Source of the DNA: Haemonchus contortus
Lineage: Eukaryota; Nematoda; Chromadorea; Rhabditida; Trichostrongylidae
Length of the DNA: 64,000 nucleotides
Assembly: GCA_000469685.2 (NCBI GenBank)
Contig: LS997566.1
Span: forward strand, 37,240,420-37,304,419
Direction: 5' to 3'
The notes under the pieces: generated by a model
The model's database searches: none
What the model saw: the letters and a program-made list of their open reading frames with translations, nothing else
Told to the model about the DNA's origin: nothing
Position numbers and translations under genes: made by a program
Shown: in pieces, positions 21,519 to 38,118 of the stretch
Position numbering within the stretch: position 1 is the stretch's first letter
Layout of the letters: each line of letters starts with the position of its first letter

Positions 21519-24500
21519 TCTTTTATTGACTTCTGCGACCGATCTGGGCTGAGGAGCCCCTGGGATTTCCTTGTGCTATATCGCTTCACACTCAATTGAA
21601 AAATATTCGTCGAATATTCAAAAGAACTATTTTACAAGAATGTGAGACATATATGCCGTTGAAAACATGATGTATTGTGCATCATCGTGTCAAACCTTTG
21701 CAAGCCTTTATTGTTCCCTGCTTATACACAATGACAGACAAAATGGTTGTAGACGCTGTGTCACCAGGATACTGGTACACTACATAGATGAAGACGATGT
21801 ATCAAGCGTGAGTTCAAAACAAATTTTCTTCCCTGTTCGTCTTTGTTACTCATATAGCAATTTAGGCGTTGTCTCCGCAAATTTAGAGCCAGCCTCCTAA
21901 ATATGTATCTGTGAACGTGAAGGTTGATTCACCAAAAATTCCATGGAGGTACAGTGCGAAGCACCGCAGAGCAGGGACAGAGTTACCTTATGTCCTAGCT
22001 GTCTCACCATGAACGTCGATCTCAGCAAATATCATGTTGTAGTGAATCCCAGTGGTCCCATTCTAGTGACTTGGGTTTTCGTTTCTCATGCCCAGCTCCT
22101 TCAGACTATAATAGATAGGAGATCTTGGCAGATTTCCTTAGGACGAACTCAGACTTTTTGGCATTAAACGAATTTACTGCAAGCGCGCTACGCATTGTTG
22201 TGCTGGTAAGCATAGAAAATCGAAGGAAAACATCAGTTACTAGAGACCTTCCCAGACGTAGAATAGTCCCGTGAATATTATACTTTATTTTCAATCGAAA
22301 GTGCAGTTGTAGATCGGGTTAATAGTAGTGGGTCAATGTTCCAATTAACCTATCGGACCGCCTGTCATTGATTTGGTGCCACCGAGCCGTACAGGTCCTC
22401 CTTGCTCCCTCGTTCTTCAGTTTTTATCCATTTTTATGATTTCCTTTCTCTGATTTCTATGATTTTTTTCATTAATCCACTGAAATTTCAGTGAGGGATG
22501 TGCCCTTGACTTGCTTTGCTTGTTAACGGCAGTGAATGTAAATGTAATTGTTATTAGAAAAAAAAATTTCTCAATTCCCATTCAGATTAGCATCCATTCA
22601 GGAATATACCATAGTAATGCCATTCAAATTGTTGATATTTACTACCGTTGCATCTGATTTCTGGTGAAAATTAGCCATGATTCTAGATAAAATCAAATGT
22701 GATGTTCCGTTGTCAGCTCAAGGTTCACCTCCTCTGGTCAAGCTGATGAAATTAGTCGAATTTCTTGAGCAGCTTTCCTTGAGGGACTGGATTGGCATCG
22801 GACTTTGAACTCAGGAATGATGTTCAGCGCCTCAGCTTGACTTCAAGTGCTGCCTGCAGCTGATGTCTAGATTGACGGTTAGAAGGTTCTTCTCGGTGTA
22901 TTCCCTATCGGTGTGTCATCGATACCACCCGCTCCTCAGCCACCTCCTTCTTCTTTGTAGCTTTTGTTTTTTTAGGTCGTTTCTAGATTGTAGTCATAAT
23001 TTCCTTTTAATCTATGTTAAACAGAGATCAGACGACCTCTAGTCAATACTACATCCTCCTTGAAAAGACCCGAAGTTTAGGATCGGATTGATATTGGAAT
23101 TTCAATTACAACTTGTGTACCTGCATAGAACTAACGATACTGGTTGCATGGAGAACTATTGATAGTCAGCATCCAGACGAAGTGTTGACGGATGGGATGC
23201 CGTTTAGGACCTTCTAAAGGAATGTGGGACTGTTTTTCTTGGATGTGTAGTGGTTCAGACAACAGATTTGTACATGTATTGGGTTAGGTGGAACAGGTGC
23301 TGCTTCTCTGAATCTGGGCCTGAGCCTTTCATTGGCCCCGGGAATAATTCCCACCCACTTATATACAGTGCTGCTCGTACATGTCCAGATCAACCCCATT
23401 CATAAAGACGAGTATAAACGACGGTTGAGCTTAGGATGAAGAACTGCAACTCGGCCTTCACTAGCTTTAACTATGTTAATCGACCTGGTGATTATTGATT
23501 ACCATATTGATTGCCTTGTCGGGATAGGACTGGACTGGCTGCTTCAAAAATGAAATCTATGGACCGGCTACTTACTGTTGGCTCGATCAGGCGTTCAAAG
23601 TATCTTCAAATCGGAACTCACAGACGAAATGGGAACCTCTCTTAAATGTCTGGACGAGGGAATTGTACACACGATGAAATCATGTTGTCAGGATTTGGTT
23701 ACCTTACCCTCCCAATTTCTTAGTAATTCCTTAGAAGTCTTGCAGGCTAGGTGTATTCCACTGATTAAAGTTCAAGGTTCAAAGTTTGCGATTTAGAGGG
23801 GTATTCCTGATGTATCAAAGGTCAAAGTTCAGAGTGCAGGTGAACCAAACCCAGGCTATCGATTCCTGGTTTTCCTTGATAAGTACCTCTCGTGTGCAAC
23901 CTTTTCCTGCATAGGGAGTTCCATTCGGAGGGCAGCTTGTAAACCTCCTCTGTGTAAATTCAAACTTCACATGCACTGACTTCTTGAGCCATCGCTACAA
24001 CTATTAGGTAGGTTTTGCATGGCAACTGAGAATATATGCTCATCCGGCCCAGATTACGCTCGAACGAAAGTTGTACTGCTTCGGAGTGCCTCTCCTCAAA
24101 TCCTGAGCGTTGTAGGTCGTGGTTCTGACCGGAAGACTTCAGATTCTTCAGAAACTCCCAACCTTCAGCTTATGGAACCACTCGTACTCGGAGCTATTCC
24201 CATTCATTAAAGACGATGGATGAGATCGACGTCGATCACGTAACGACTCCGAAGGGATGGGTCTGTCTCGGCGAAGTCGGTGAGGTACTCCATCTCCGGA
24301 CCATGCGTGTGTCCGTGCGTAACTTGTCACTACACTCTAGTCCTCCGCCCTTGGTTTGCTGAAGTCGTTGAGATTTTACCCATGAATTACCGGAAACAAG
24401 TGTTCTCCTGAGCCCTTCAGTCACATTTTGAAGTGCAGAATGGTCTTCGTGGTTGAAACAGCAGGACTATTGAAGTGAGAGTTCCTTCCAACCATTCCGA

Positions 24501-26429
24501 TCGCTTCTGCTGAATCTGAGGATTGAATTCTTTAATCGCTGACGTCGACCGAAATGGATGAGCTGATATATGAAGATTCAAATAGTCAGTGATTTCATAG
24601 ATCTTTGGTGGGTAATAAGAGTGAGACATCTGCAGAACACTTCAGTGAAAGTCGAACTTCAAATTTCCGAAGATGCAGATACAGTAGTGAGATTAAGAAA
24701 CTCCATTTGTCCAGTTCTTCACGACAAAGATGAAGAAAGCCTCAGGCAGAGTAGTTCCAGGTGAAGCACTAGCTCTTGAGCACGTTCTGGTCTGAATTCC
24801 AGATTGATATTTGCCCATGCTACCCAAGACCTCTTTCCCTCCGGCCCAAGTTGTTGCAAAGGCCACCTACGCATTCGACTGGCAGGAATGCCACATTCGT
24901 TCTGTCTTCCACCCTGATCTTTCCCATATGTCAGCTTAGGCCATAGGATAGACAAGCTTAGGATTGCAGGGAAGGCTCATGGTTCTCTGGATGAAGAATG
25001 ATGTCGACAGCTACCCGATGATCGACGGTATTGATGACCTCCAGGTCGATCGTGTCTCCTTGGGCGGCTCGGGGCAAGTCAATTCGGTCAACCGCTCCTG
25101 CATGCATAAGACGTTTTGTCGTCTTTTTTTGTTTCTAAGACCGATGCCTCTTCTTTTTCATCTCGAGCTTTTCTCTCTCGGTTTTCTGCCGTTCCTCCCT
25201 GGTTTGGAGCGCGAAGTTCTTGAGCACACCTTTGCAAAACTTTTCACGAATGTTCCTATCTGACGAATCTTTTTCTTGTCATACCCATTTGAAAGACTTT
25301 CGGTTGTTTGTTTATGCAACAACTCATCATTCATGGATCGGCTCGAAATTTGTGGTATCGAAGTGATTTTCTTTTTTCACAACTTTATTTCAGGAAAATG
25401 ACTTCGGAACTCGACTGCGCTCCCGCAGCTGAAGAGCGAAACTCTCCAGCAATAGAAAAGGATGGAAACTAGGAAGAATGTGAGTTCTTTATCATTTTCC
25501 GAACACTCCAGGGGACCTTTTCTAGTATTAGTCACGGTTGCTTACGCATACAATTAGACAACTAAATGAAAACAACAGTCGATAAGCAGCGGTATTCCAA
25601 AACATTACCGCCTTGTAGCTGAAACTAATGAAGAAGGGATAGAAAAATCAGAGAAACTATTAAAGTTTTTTTTTCAAATCCTGAGATTTAGGCCTCTCAA
25701 TCAGATAAACTCGCAAATAAATCGATAAACCAGGGGAGGTACAATACTTCGAGAGAGTTCCCACTTCAGTTGTTTCACAGTTCCCAGTTTAAAGATAAAA
25801 TGCAAATGCCGGGGTAAGTAAAAAGGAGAACTGAGAGTTGTGGATGTGGTCGTACGATAAGTGCTGCAGTGGGGAGACGGGCAGTAGGAACGGTCTTCTG
25901 TAATCGATCCGCCGCACGCGGCTGTCGCGGACCATCTGTCTCGTCATAACAGTTCTATCGCTCTTCATACAGCTCAATCGATATACTATTATTACTTTTA
26001 GCATGATTCTACTGTTAGTGTCGTCAATGGCGAGAGTGGGCAATAGACATCATGTGAAGATAGCTGTAACAGGCCAGAGTTGGCCATACCAGATGGTCGG
26101 TGACGAACTTGTTCGTCCATGATCCACGTTCAATGTTGAACAATAGCGCTACACCCTTTTCTCCCATTAACATTTCCAACCAAATGTGATCCATGACACT
26201 TGCAACATTTCGGTTTTCATTACTCACTGCATGGAGTGATGTCTATCTTGACGTTGTTGATTCTCCTCCTATAATTCCAAGAAAACTGAACAGCACAGAT
26301 TTTCGACAAAAACGAACTTGCTGCTCAGTGGTTTTTAATTTCGTATTTACGTGAACGTTCTTTTACGGATAAAAATGCGATTAATATAAAATGACAGTCT
26401 GAATATGCAGTGGACATCTGTAGCTTAAG
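21519..26429. other. Gene-poor intergenic region with old repeats
   Basis: About 4.9 kb without a gene I can support. It contains the second copy of a dispersed repeat (25871-26020) and a segment at about 23720-23870 that resembles 47790-47960 (both share GGTGAACCAAA within a run of short related phrases). The frames of 60-100 residues here lack motifs or splice support. Confidence 0.4.
25871..26020 (+). repeat. Dispersed repeat, copy 2
   Basis: Same orientation as the copy at 18317-18472, with the conserved blocks in the same order and many substitutions between them. This suggests an old family. Confidence 0.6.
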
Positions 26430-26615
26430 GGGCATTGCTATCGAATAAAATCAGGCGGAGGTACGATAACTGCTTAGAATACGCGATTGCACAGCGCGGT
26501 TAGAGGTATTTTTATGACATCCATCTAAAAAGGCCCGGAAAGCCTGCGACGCGTCTGCGTGCGGTCAAACTGACGGTTTGCCAAATTCCTTGCTTTTAGA
26601 GCGCCATTTCTTCTG
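26430..26615 (-). repeat. Isolated reverse-strand copy of the array core repeat
   Basis: Reverse-complemented, it carries the same ordered motifs as the nine cores in the 31-46 kb array: GCGCTCTA, a GGCAAA..GCCAG-like block (here decayed), GACCGCACGC, a TAACCGCG...GCAATCGCGTA block and ATCGTACCTCCGCCTGATTT. It resembles the third core of each unit most (shared GACGCGTCGCAGGCT). It lies outside the array, 5' of the LINE. Confidence 0.7.
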
Positions 26616-27500
26616 AATACGAAGAAAACGATGGGGTACGAATACGAAAACCTGTCTTCGATAGTTTTCGGGGGAGTATGAACATTTTTTCCGATTTGTA
26701 GGCTTTATTGTGAACGTAGTTGACGTACAACGCTGAATTTTTTTCAACAAGTCATTTGATTGCACTGAATACTTTAGAAGAAGGGCAAGAAGTTTTTTTG
26801 AGGGTTTTTTTTTCCTCAAGTTTTAATTTGTTTGAAAACCTCATGCTAAATTCATTGAAAAATTAAATAAGAGTATTCGATTCCTGATCAATGGATTATT
26901 GACTAAACAAACATTCGTTTTTCAGTTTATAATTTGAATTCTCATTATAAATTATTTTCCACATATATAGAATACTCTCTCTACGGATCTCCTTCACTGA
27001 GGGTTCTCTCTCACAGAAGGATCCCCAGCCGGTTAGTGACGAGGCTACGTAGGGCGTCCCCAGGTGGCGGATAGGGGAATCAATCGCCGACCAAAAGTCA
27101 CCGGTATTTTCCCAGAGACGCAGGTGGATTCAGGGGATGGACTCCTTGATTCTGCTGTGCTGGGTCGATATACCCTCTGTTTCTCGCAGGCGATCCACGC
27201 ATACGTGTGTGGAGAGTCTGTGGGTGCAGTTGGTATCCTGCCCATCGACTCTGCCAAAAGCTTGCATTCGAGTGACGAACAAGTCACGCTGGGAAGTATC
27301 TGGGGGGGGGGGGGGCGATTCGGGGCCGCCTCCAAAAACAAAGCCCCTTGTCCACTTCGGGATAGCCTGGCAAGCCCCCGAAGTCAATAGCCCCCACGTC
27401 AGAGCCTGGCAAGCTGCACGTTGGGTATCTTCACGCCAAAAACAGTAATAGAAATGGGCCTCATTCCCTCGAACCTGAGGGAGCCCCCAATACGGCAGCG

Positions 27501-28258
27501 TTGGGTAGGACCGCTCGGGAGAGGCTGCTAAAATCTCAGGGCCAAAACAGGCTGCCCAAAAGGAGAAGGACTAGGATGGCGATCTGTACTTTCAACGCAC
27601 GAACGCTTGCATCGGAAGCGTGTAAAGAAGACCTGATGATGCAAGCTAGGAAGATCAAGTACGACGTCATCGGACTGATCGAGACGAGAAGGCATCGCCC
27701 GCTGCACGCTGTATTTGAGACTGGAGAAGAACTGCTCCTTGGAACATGCGACAGTAGAGGCGTCGGCGGTGTAGGTGTCCTCGTCAATACGCCCTTGGCC
27801 ATGAACATCGATTCGTACGAAAGCTTAACAACCCGAATCGGACGTTTGCGATTAAGAAGATGTGGCTCAATCCCAGCTCTAACCATCTTCGTTGTTTACG
27901 CACCAACATTGAAGCATTTTATATGGATCTAGAGAGGCTCTACAGAGAAGACCACACTTTCTTCAAGGTCATCGTCGGTGATTTTAACGCCAAGATTGGC
28001 CCCAGAAGAACGGCTGAAGAGCTTCACATCGGGACTCATGGAGTGAAATGGAATGAGCAGGGTGAAAGGCTGTCCGAGTTCATCATGACGACCCACACCA
28101 TCCATGGTAACTCGCAGTTCCAGAAGCCCTCTCATTTAAGTTGGACATGGGAGTCACCTGGTGGACAGTTCCATAATGAAATAGACCACATCATCTTCAA
28201 TCTGAGATTTTGCCTGACCGACGTCGCTGTTGTTCCGAAGTCGTCTCCTCCGCGCTAG
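27501..28258 (+). pseudogene. LINE endonuclease domain (AP-endonuclease/EEP fold), frame-broken
   Basis: The first frame (27501-27932) has an in-frame Met at 27576 that starts MAICTFNARTL, and includes DVIGLIETRRH (the catalytic Glu region) and VGGVGVLVN. The second frame (27860-28258) continues with VGDFNAKIG, the catalytic GDFN motif with Asp at about 27980, and NEIDHIIF, the terminal Asp-His pair. The switch of frame near 27890 and another near 28250 show indels. The intact ancestor nicked target DNA for insertion; this copy cannot make one continuous protein. Confidence 0.8.
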
Positions 28259-30385
28259 ATTCTGCTTCTCAGTGCGTGGGGAGAGAGCTATGAAGTTTCG
28301 GAAACGAAGCCCCAAGACCTCCATCAACTGGGACAACTTCGCTTTCTTTGCGAGTGAATGGGAGGATTCCGTTATCGGCAACATCGACGAAGAATACAAC
28401 CGGCTCGTCGAGCATCTCCACTATAGTTCTACGGAAGCAGAGAGTCTACAAGTAGCCAAGAGACGACTCTCTTCGGAGACTCTCGAGCTGATACGACAGC
28501 TTGGAATCGCGCGAGCTGCAGGCAATTATCAACAAACGTCCGAACTTGCTAAGCTATGCAGAGAAGCGATAAAGGAAGATCTGAAAGAGAGAAGAGCAGC
28601 AGTCATGAACGAAGCCGCCGAGGCCGGAAAGAGCACTCGCAAAGCCCGACGGAGCTTCGCCAATTTCAAGACCAAGATGACCTCCCTTCGTCGTCCTGAC
28701 GGAACCGTTACTGCATCCCGGAGGGCAATGGAGAAGGTCATCTACGACTTCTACTCGGATCTCTTCGACAGCCACGTCTACCTGCCTACTCACCATCTTA
28801 GGCAAGACGAATATATCGCTCCTTCGGTTCTCCCTTCCGAAATACGACATGCCATCACGTCGATGAAGGACTGTACGCGCCCGGTCCCGATAGGATCAAA
28901 CCAGAACATCTGAAGAGTATACCACCAGTCATCATCAAAACTCTGGCTAGGCTCTTCACACGGTACCTGTCAGAATGCAAAGTGCCCTGCTTTCGTCGTG
29001 GAAAACTAGCAGACTGTGTTGCTGTACAAAAAGGGAGATCCAGACGATATTGGCAATTATCGCCCAATCTGCCTGCTGTCCGTAATCTACAAGCTTTTCA
29101 CTCGTGTAATCCTAAACAGGATTGGCAGAATATTAGATGAAGGACAGCCATGCGAGCAAGCAGGGTTTCGGAGAGGGTTCAGTACAATCGATCATATCCA
29201 CACCCTAACAAGGCTCATTGAAGTATCGCGAGAGTACAAAATGCCGCTATGTCTTACGTTTATCGACTTGAAGAAAGCCTTTGACACCGCTGAGACAGAA
29301 GCGGTAATTGAAGCCCTGGGCAACCAGGCTGTTCCTACGCAATATATAAGGATGCTTCGTGAGCTCTACGACAGCTTCACGACCAGGATTTCACCATTCT
29401 ATAAGGAAGAGTGTCTGAGGGAGTCAACGTGAAGAGAGGTGTCTGGCAAGGCGATACTATTTCGCCCAAACTTTTCAGTGCCGCCCTCGAGAATATCATG
29501 CGTCATTTGGAATGGGAAGACTTGGGAGTGAAGGTGGACGGCCACTTCCTACATCACCTCCGCTTTGCAGACGACATCGTGCTTATAACACCGAACATCG
29601 AGCAACCGGAACGAATGCTGGCCGAGTTTGATAGTGCTTGTGGAAAGATCGGCTTGAGGCTAAACCTAACGAAGACGATTTTCGTGAAAAACGGACTGGG
29701 ACCCGATGCTCCTTTCATGTTAAACGGAACGAATATCTCCGAATGCTCTAGCTATGTGTATCTAGGTCGGGAAGTCAACATGATGAACAACCTAGCTCCA
29801 GAGCTGTGCAGAAGGAAACGCGACGCGTGGGGAGCATTTAAAAATATCGAGGGAGTAGTGAAGAAGACAAAGAACATCCGGCTCCGCGCTCACCTTTTCG
29901 ACACTGCTGTCCTTCCTGCTTTGACGTACGCCTCGGAGACCTGGACTCTACGAAAGCAGGATGAGCATGCTGTCAGCGTTACTCAACGCGCTTTGGAAAG
30001 GGCGATGCTCGGAATTTCCCTATACATGCAAGTGCAGAAGGGAGTCCGGAGTTCCGAGCTCCGTCACCGAACGAAGATCAGGGATGCCGTTGATTACGCC
30101 AAGAAATCGAAGATCAGGTGGGCCGGACACGTTATGCGATATAGTGATGACCGTTGGACCAGGGCGGTTACTGACTGGATCCTTCGGGACATCAAACGAA
30201 CTCCAGGAAGGCCGCCAGCGAGATGGTCAGACTTCTTCATGAAAGCTCTGAACGAAAGGAATGTTGAACCTCGTGTCCCTGAAGCGAGAACGGTTCACTG
30301 GACCACTCTGGCTCGTGACAGGGACGAATGTAGACGCTACTGGCGCCCGCTCGAGGAAGTCGATGATCAACGGGACGACAGGTGA
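28230..30385 (+). pseudogene. LINE reverse transcriptase and C-terminal region, frame-broken
   Basis: Frame pieces are 28230-28913 (linker, KFRKRSPKTSINWDNFAFFA), 29016-29432 (fingers/palm: DIGNYRPICLLSVIYKL, AGFRRGFSTIDH, FIDLKKAFD) and 29411-30385 ([25 protein letters not shown] with the catalytic FADD at about 29564-29575, and RWAGHVMRY). Frame changes occur near 28880, 29005 and 29425. The segment between 28914 and 29015 still encodes recognisable RT when read in a shifted frame. The catalytic residues survive although the frame does not. Confidence 0.85.
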
Positions 30386-30506
30386 TACAGGTGATAGAAT
30401 ACTCTCATGATTTTATTTGTGGTCCTCTTTTGGGATCGTTTCGATTCATTCAGTGCTCTGTTCCTTCTCGTGAGGTAGACTTGGCCTGGCGAAACACACC
30501 ATAGAC

Positions 30507-34905
<4,399 letters not shown>

Positions 34906-36552
34906 AGACACATACACTCGAATGCAAACACACACACACATCGACATACACACCGACACACAATACATCGGCATACACACAGACACACAAGCACATACAC
35001 ATACACGTCGACACACACATACACACACGCGTACATACACTCACTCACCGGCGCCCAAAACCCAAACAAACAAACAAGCACACACATACAGACACACCGA
35101 CACACACACACACACGTATATAACCACAAAACCCAGAAACACACACCGACATAAACAAACTACGGACATACCCACACCGACGCACTCACCGACACATACA
35201 CACACTACAGATACACTCAGTACAGATACACACAAACAAATACATACAGTGAGCTCGCGCGCACAGGGAAGCGGGCTCAATCTCTGCTTCTGTATGAAAA
35301 CCTTTAAATCATATATAATTTATCCTAATAACATTAATAACAGATAAACACGCAACAATAGGAATTAATAAATTACATGATAACAAACAATCATAAAGCA
35401 TAACAATTACATAGAAGCAAACAGAGAGTGAGATCAAGGAATACATATTCGTGGTGTCCAGGGCTTCGCCCCAATGAGATGGAAAGTCTGGGGCCGCCGT
35501 CCTCGGTGGCGAGCTGTAGCCGACTCCCCGTTGAAGTTCTTCTCGGTCGCCGCTCCGCCCTGAAATACCATCATGAGTCATCTTGTAACATCGTCAGCTG
35601 ATAGCCGCGCTTGCACGGCGCGGCTCACAATACAACACACACAAACACCTCGACTCGCAACTGTGTTCTCCTTGTTCATGACTTTCGTGTTTGGAAAGGA
35701 ATATTTGCAAATTTATACGCCTTAAAATTAGTTGTATACTGAGTTAGAAACAAAGAAACATGTTTATTAGGTTGGTTCAATTCTTTTTCACGCCTCATCA
35801 TTAAAAAAAACAACATTATGGGAATGAAAAACGCTAACTTACTAAGCCTAGCAGCGTATTGGTTACCAAATCCAGAGATACATATGAATCCACAGAAAAT
35901 AAAGAATTGTGAAAAATACAGAGATGTATCAAAAAGGTATGAGATAGAAAGTAGTAAATGAGTAGAAGTTAAGAAACAATCCGTAGAGTCAAAAAAAGTG
36001 GCTCAATTCAGAAAGGTTATGCACGTACAGTAGTCGCCAGTATAGCTGGATATAAAGCAGAAGAATGAGTGGATTGATGAGTAGACGGCACTCGCTGTAG
36101 TTCAGGTGGGTAGGAACGGCATCAGAAAACTGAAAACACAAGTATGATTAAAAACCAATAAAAATATTAACGTATACCATTTTAGCGCACTACGAGAAAA
36201 TGGTATTCTAAGAAATCAAGAGACCGATTGAAAAAGAGTTAAACAACAACAACCGTAAGCTGCGTTTGTAAGTTTGCAGTCGAGAAGAGGTGCATACACG
36301 TGCAGAAGCAATGGAAGTCAGATTTGAACGTAACCTACCATTTTCATCACGTTCAAAAAAAACACGCTCTATGTAGACGAAATTTGGCAAATTGCCAGTC
36401 TGACCGCACGCGACACGTGTTTCGCGCTTTTTGAGTTTTTTTAAACCGTAAAAGTACCTTCAATCGCGTAGTGTATTTACAGACTCTAGTCAGTTATCGT
36501 ACCTCCTAATTTTATTCAATAACAATGAGATATGCTTCGCATTACTCCAGAT

Positions 36553-38118
36553 CTTCTTCTTCTCCCTAGCGTTAATCCCGCGCCGTCGCAGGGTCCGCTG
36601 TTCTTGTCAGCCGTCTCCATTTCATTTTATCTACGGCATCTTTTGCCGTCACCTTGGCTTCGACGAGGTCCTTCTTGATCACATTCCGACTCTCTTCTTT
36701 GGGGCTCCTCGTGGACACGTAGCTTGAGCCTCGAATTCCATTGCTTCCCTTATCGGATGGCTCTGTGGTCTTCTTAGCACATGCCCGAACCATCGCAGGC
36801 GCTGCTCTCTCATCTTCAGTTGAATTGGAGCTGTTTGCATAGCCGTCCTGACGTCTTCATTTCTGACCCGATCCAGCCGCGTCCAGCCGCAGGCCCATCT
36901 GAGCATTCTCATTTCAGCGGAGTGGAGTTTTCCTTCGTGGAGTTTACTCACGGGCCAACACTCGCTGCCGTAGAGCATCGTGGGCCTTACCACTGTCCGA
37001 TACACCTTTCCTTTCAGGGTCCTGGAGCACCGACGGTCGCAGAGGATACCGGTGGACTCCCTCCACTTCATCCATGCCGCATTTACTCGGGATTTCACGG
37101 CCTGGTCCACGCTACCATCAGCGGCTAGATCACTCCCCAGATAGCGGAAGTCCTGGACCTTTTCGATGGCTTCCCCGCGACCGTCGACGATTGACTCCGT
37201 GCCCTCCTCGGAGCTGAGAAACTTGGTCTTCTTCACGTTCAGCCGGAGTCCACTCTCCGCCAATACCCTATGCCAATTCTGGAGTTTATCCTGGAGTTCA
37301 TCCTTGCTCTCCGCTATCAGAGTGATGTCATCAGCGTAGAGGATGGTCTTCAGTGGTCCATCCATGAGTTCTTCTGTGATGACGTCCATCGTGAGCAGGA
37401 AGAGGAACGGGCTTAGAGCTGATCCCTGGTGTACTCCAACCGTGACATCTATTGCTCCGGTTTGGCCGTGTGGGGTGCGTATTGTTGTGGTGGAGCCATC
37501 GTACATGTCCTTCACCAGAGAGATCAGGTGTTCTGGAACCTTTCGTTTTCGGAGCGCTCTCCAGAGGACTTGTCGCGGGAGACGGTCGAAAGCCTTCTCC
37601 AGATCGAGGAAGGCTATGTAGCAGGGTCTACGCTTTTCTCGATACTTCTCCATAACTTGTCTAGCTATGAAGATGGCGTCCGTTGTAGACCTTTCAGGCA
37701 TGAAGCCGAACTGCTTCTGTGAGATTGGGACCAATTCTCTCAATCTTGAGTCGACCAGCCGCTCGTACAGCTTCATCGTGTGAGCAGTCAACCTGATTCC
37801 CCGGTAGTTGGAACACTCCATCGCGTCCCCCTTCTGCTTGAAGATTGGAACGATGGTACTTTTCCTCCATGCATCTGGGATTCTTCCTTCAGCGGTGACA
37901 GTGTTCAGGAATCGGGTGAGCCACTTTACCCCGTACTCTCCGAGCGCTTTCCATGCCTCGATCGGTACTCCATCCGGGCCAGTTGCCTTCCCAACCTTCA
38001 TCTTTCCCATTGCTCTACGCACCTCATTCTCCGTCCAGAGATTGATTGGGCCAGCCGTTGCCTCTAGTTGGGAGCTGTTCTGGCGGGCGAATTCTTCGTT
38101 GAGGAGTCCGTCGAAGTA
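36553..38118 (-). mobile_element. 5'-truncated RTE-type LINE insertion with 17-bp target duplication
   Basis: It is flanked by TTCGCATTACTCCAGAT at 36536-36552 and 38119-38135. The homologous unit 3 site (42555-42600) is uninterrupted (CGCATTACTCCAGATGTTCA), which gives a natural empty site. The element is read on the minus strand, begins inside coding sequence (5' truncation) and ends with a GAAGAAGAAG-type tail. Its 3' end matches the LINE fragment at 61191. It is a different subfamily from the 27-30 kb LINE. Confidence 0.92.
36572..38118 (-). pseudogene. LINE reverse transcriptase, 5'-truncated, one frameshift near the C-terminus
   Basis: Coding starts at the first base of the insertion (YFDGLLNEEF). 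The frame stays open to 36679, with GKATGPDGVP, NYRGIRLTAHTMKLYERLV, FGFMPERSTTDAIF, FLDLEKAFDRLPR, VGVHQGSALSPFLF and the catalytic YADD (residues 229-232 of the ATG-initiated frame at 38022). Near 36685 a one-base loss, judged against the copy at 61317-61345, shifts the frame. The remaining C-terminus (VIKKDLVEAKVTAKDAVDKM...ADPATARD) continues to the stop at 36572. The lack of other lesions suggests a young insertion. Confidence 0.9.

Larger units (their letters stand above)
26980..30393 (+). mobile_element. RTE-clade LINE, near full length (about 3.4 kb), inactive
   Basis: It is bounded by a 13-bp direct repeat, ATAGAATACTCTC, at 26967-26979 and 30394-30406, the target duplication expected of target-primed reverse transcription. 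The 5' part (26980-27500) is a GC-rich leader with a G homopolymer near 27302-27314. The coding part has an apurinic-type endonuclease followed by reverse transcriptase, split by several frameshifts. The 3' end is a short tandem tail (two CAGGTGATA-like units), not poly(A), which fits RTE elements. RTE-clade assignment rests on the protein sequence pattern and domain order. Confidence 0.85.

Noticed and set aside
35590..35640. Hairpin AGCCGCG...CGCGGCT as a Helitron 3' end
   Set aside because: No CTRR terminus follows within the usual distance and no 5' TC end was identified.
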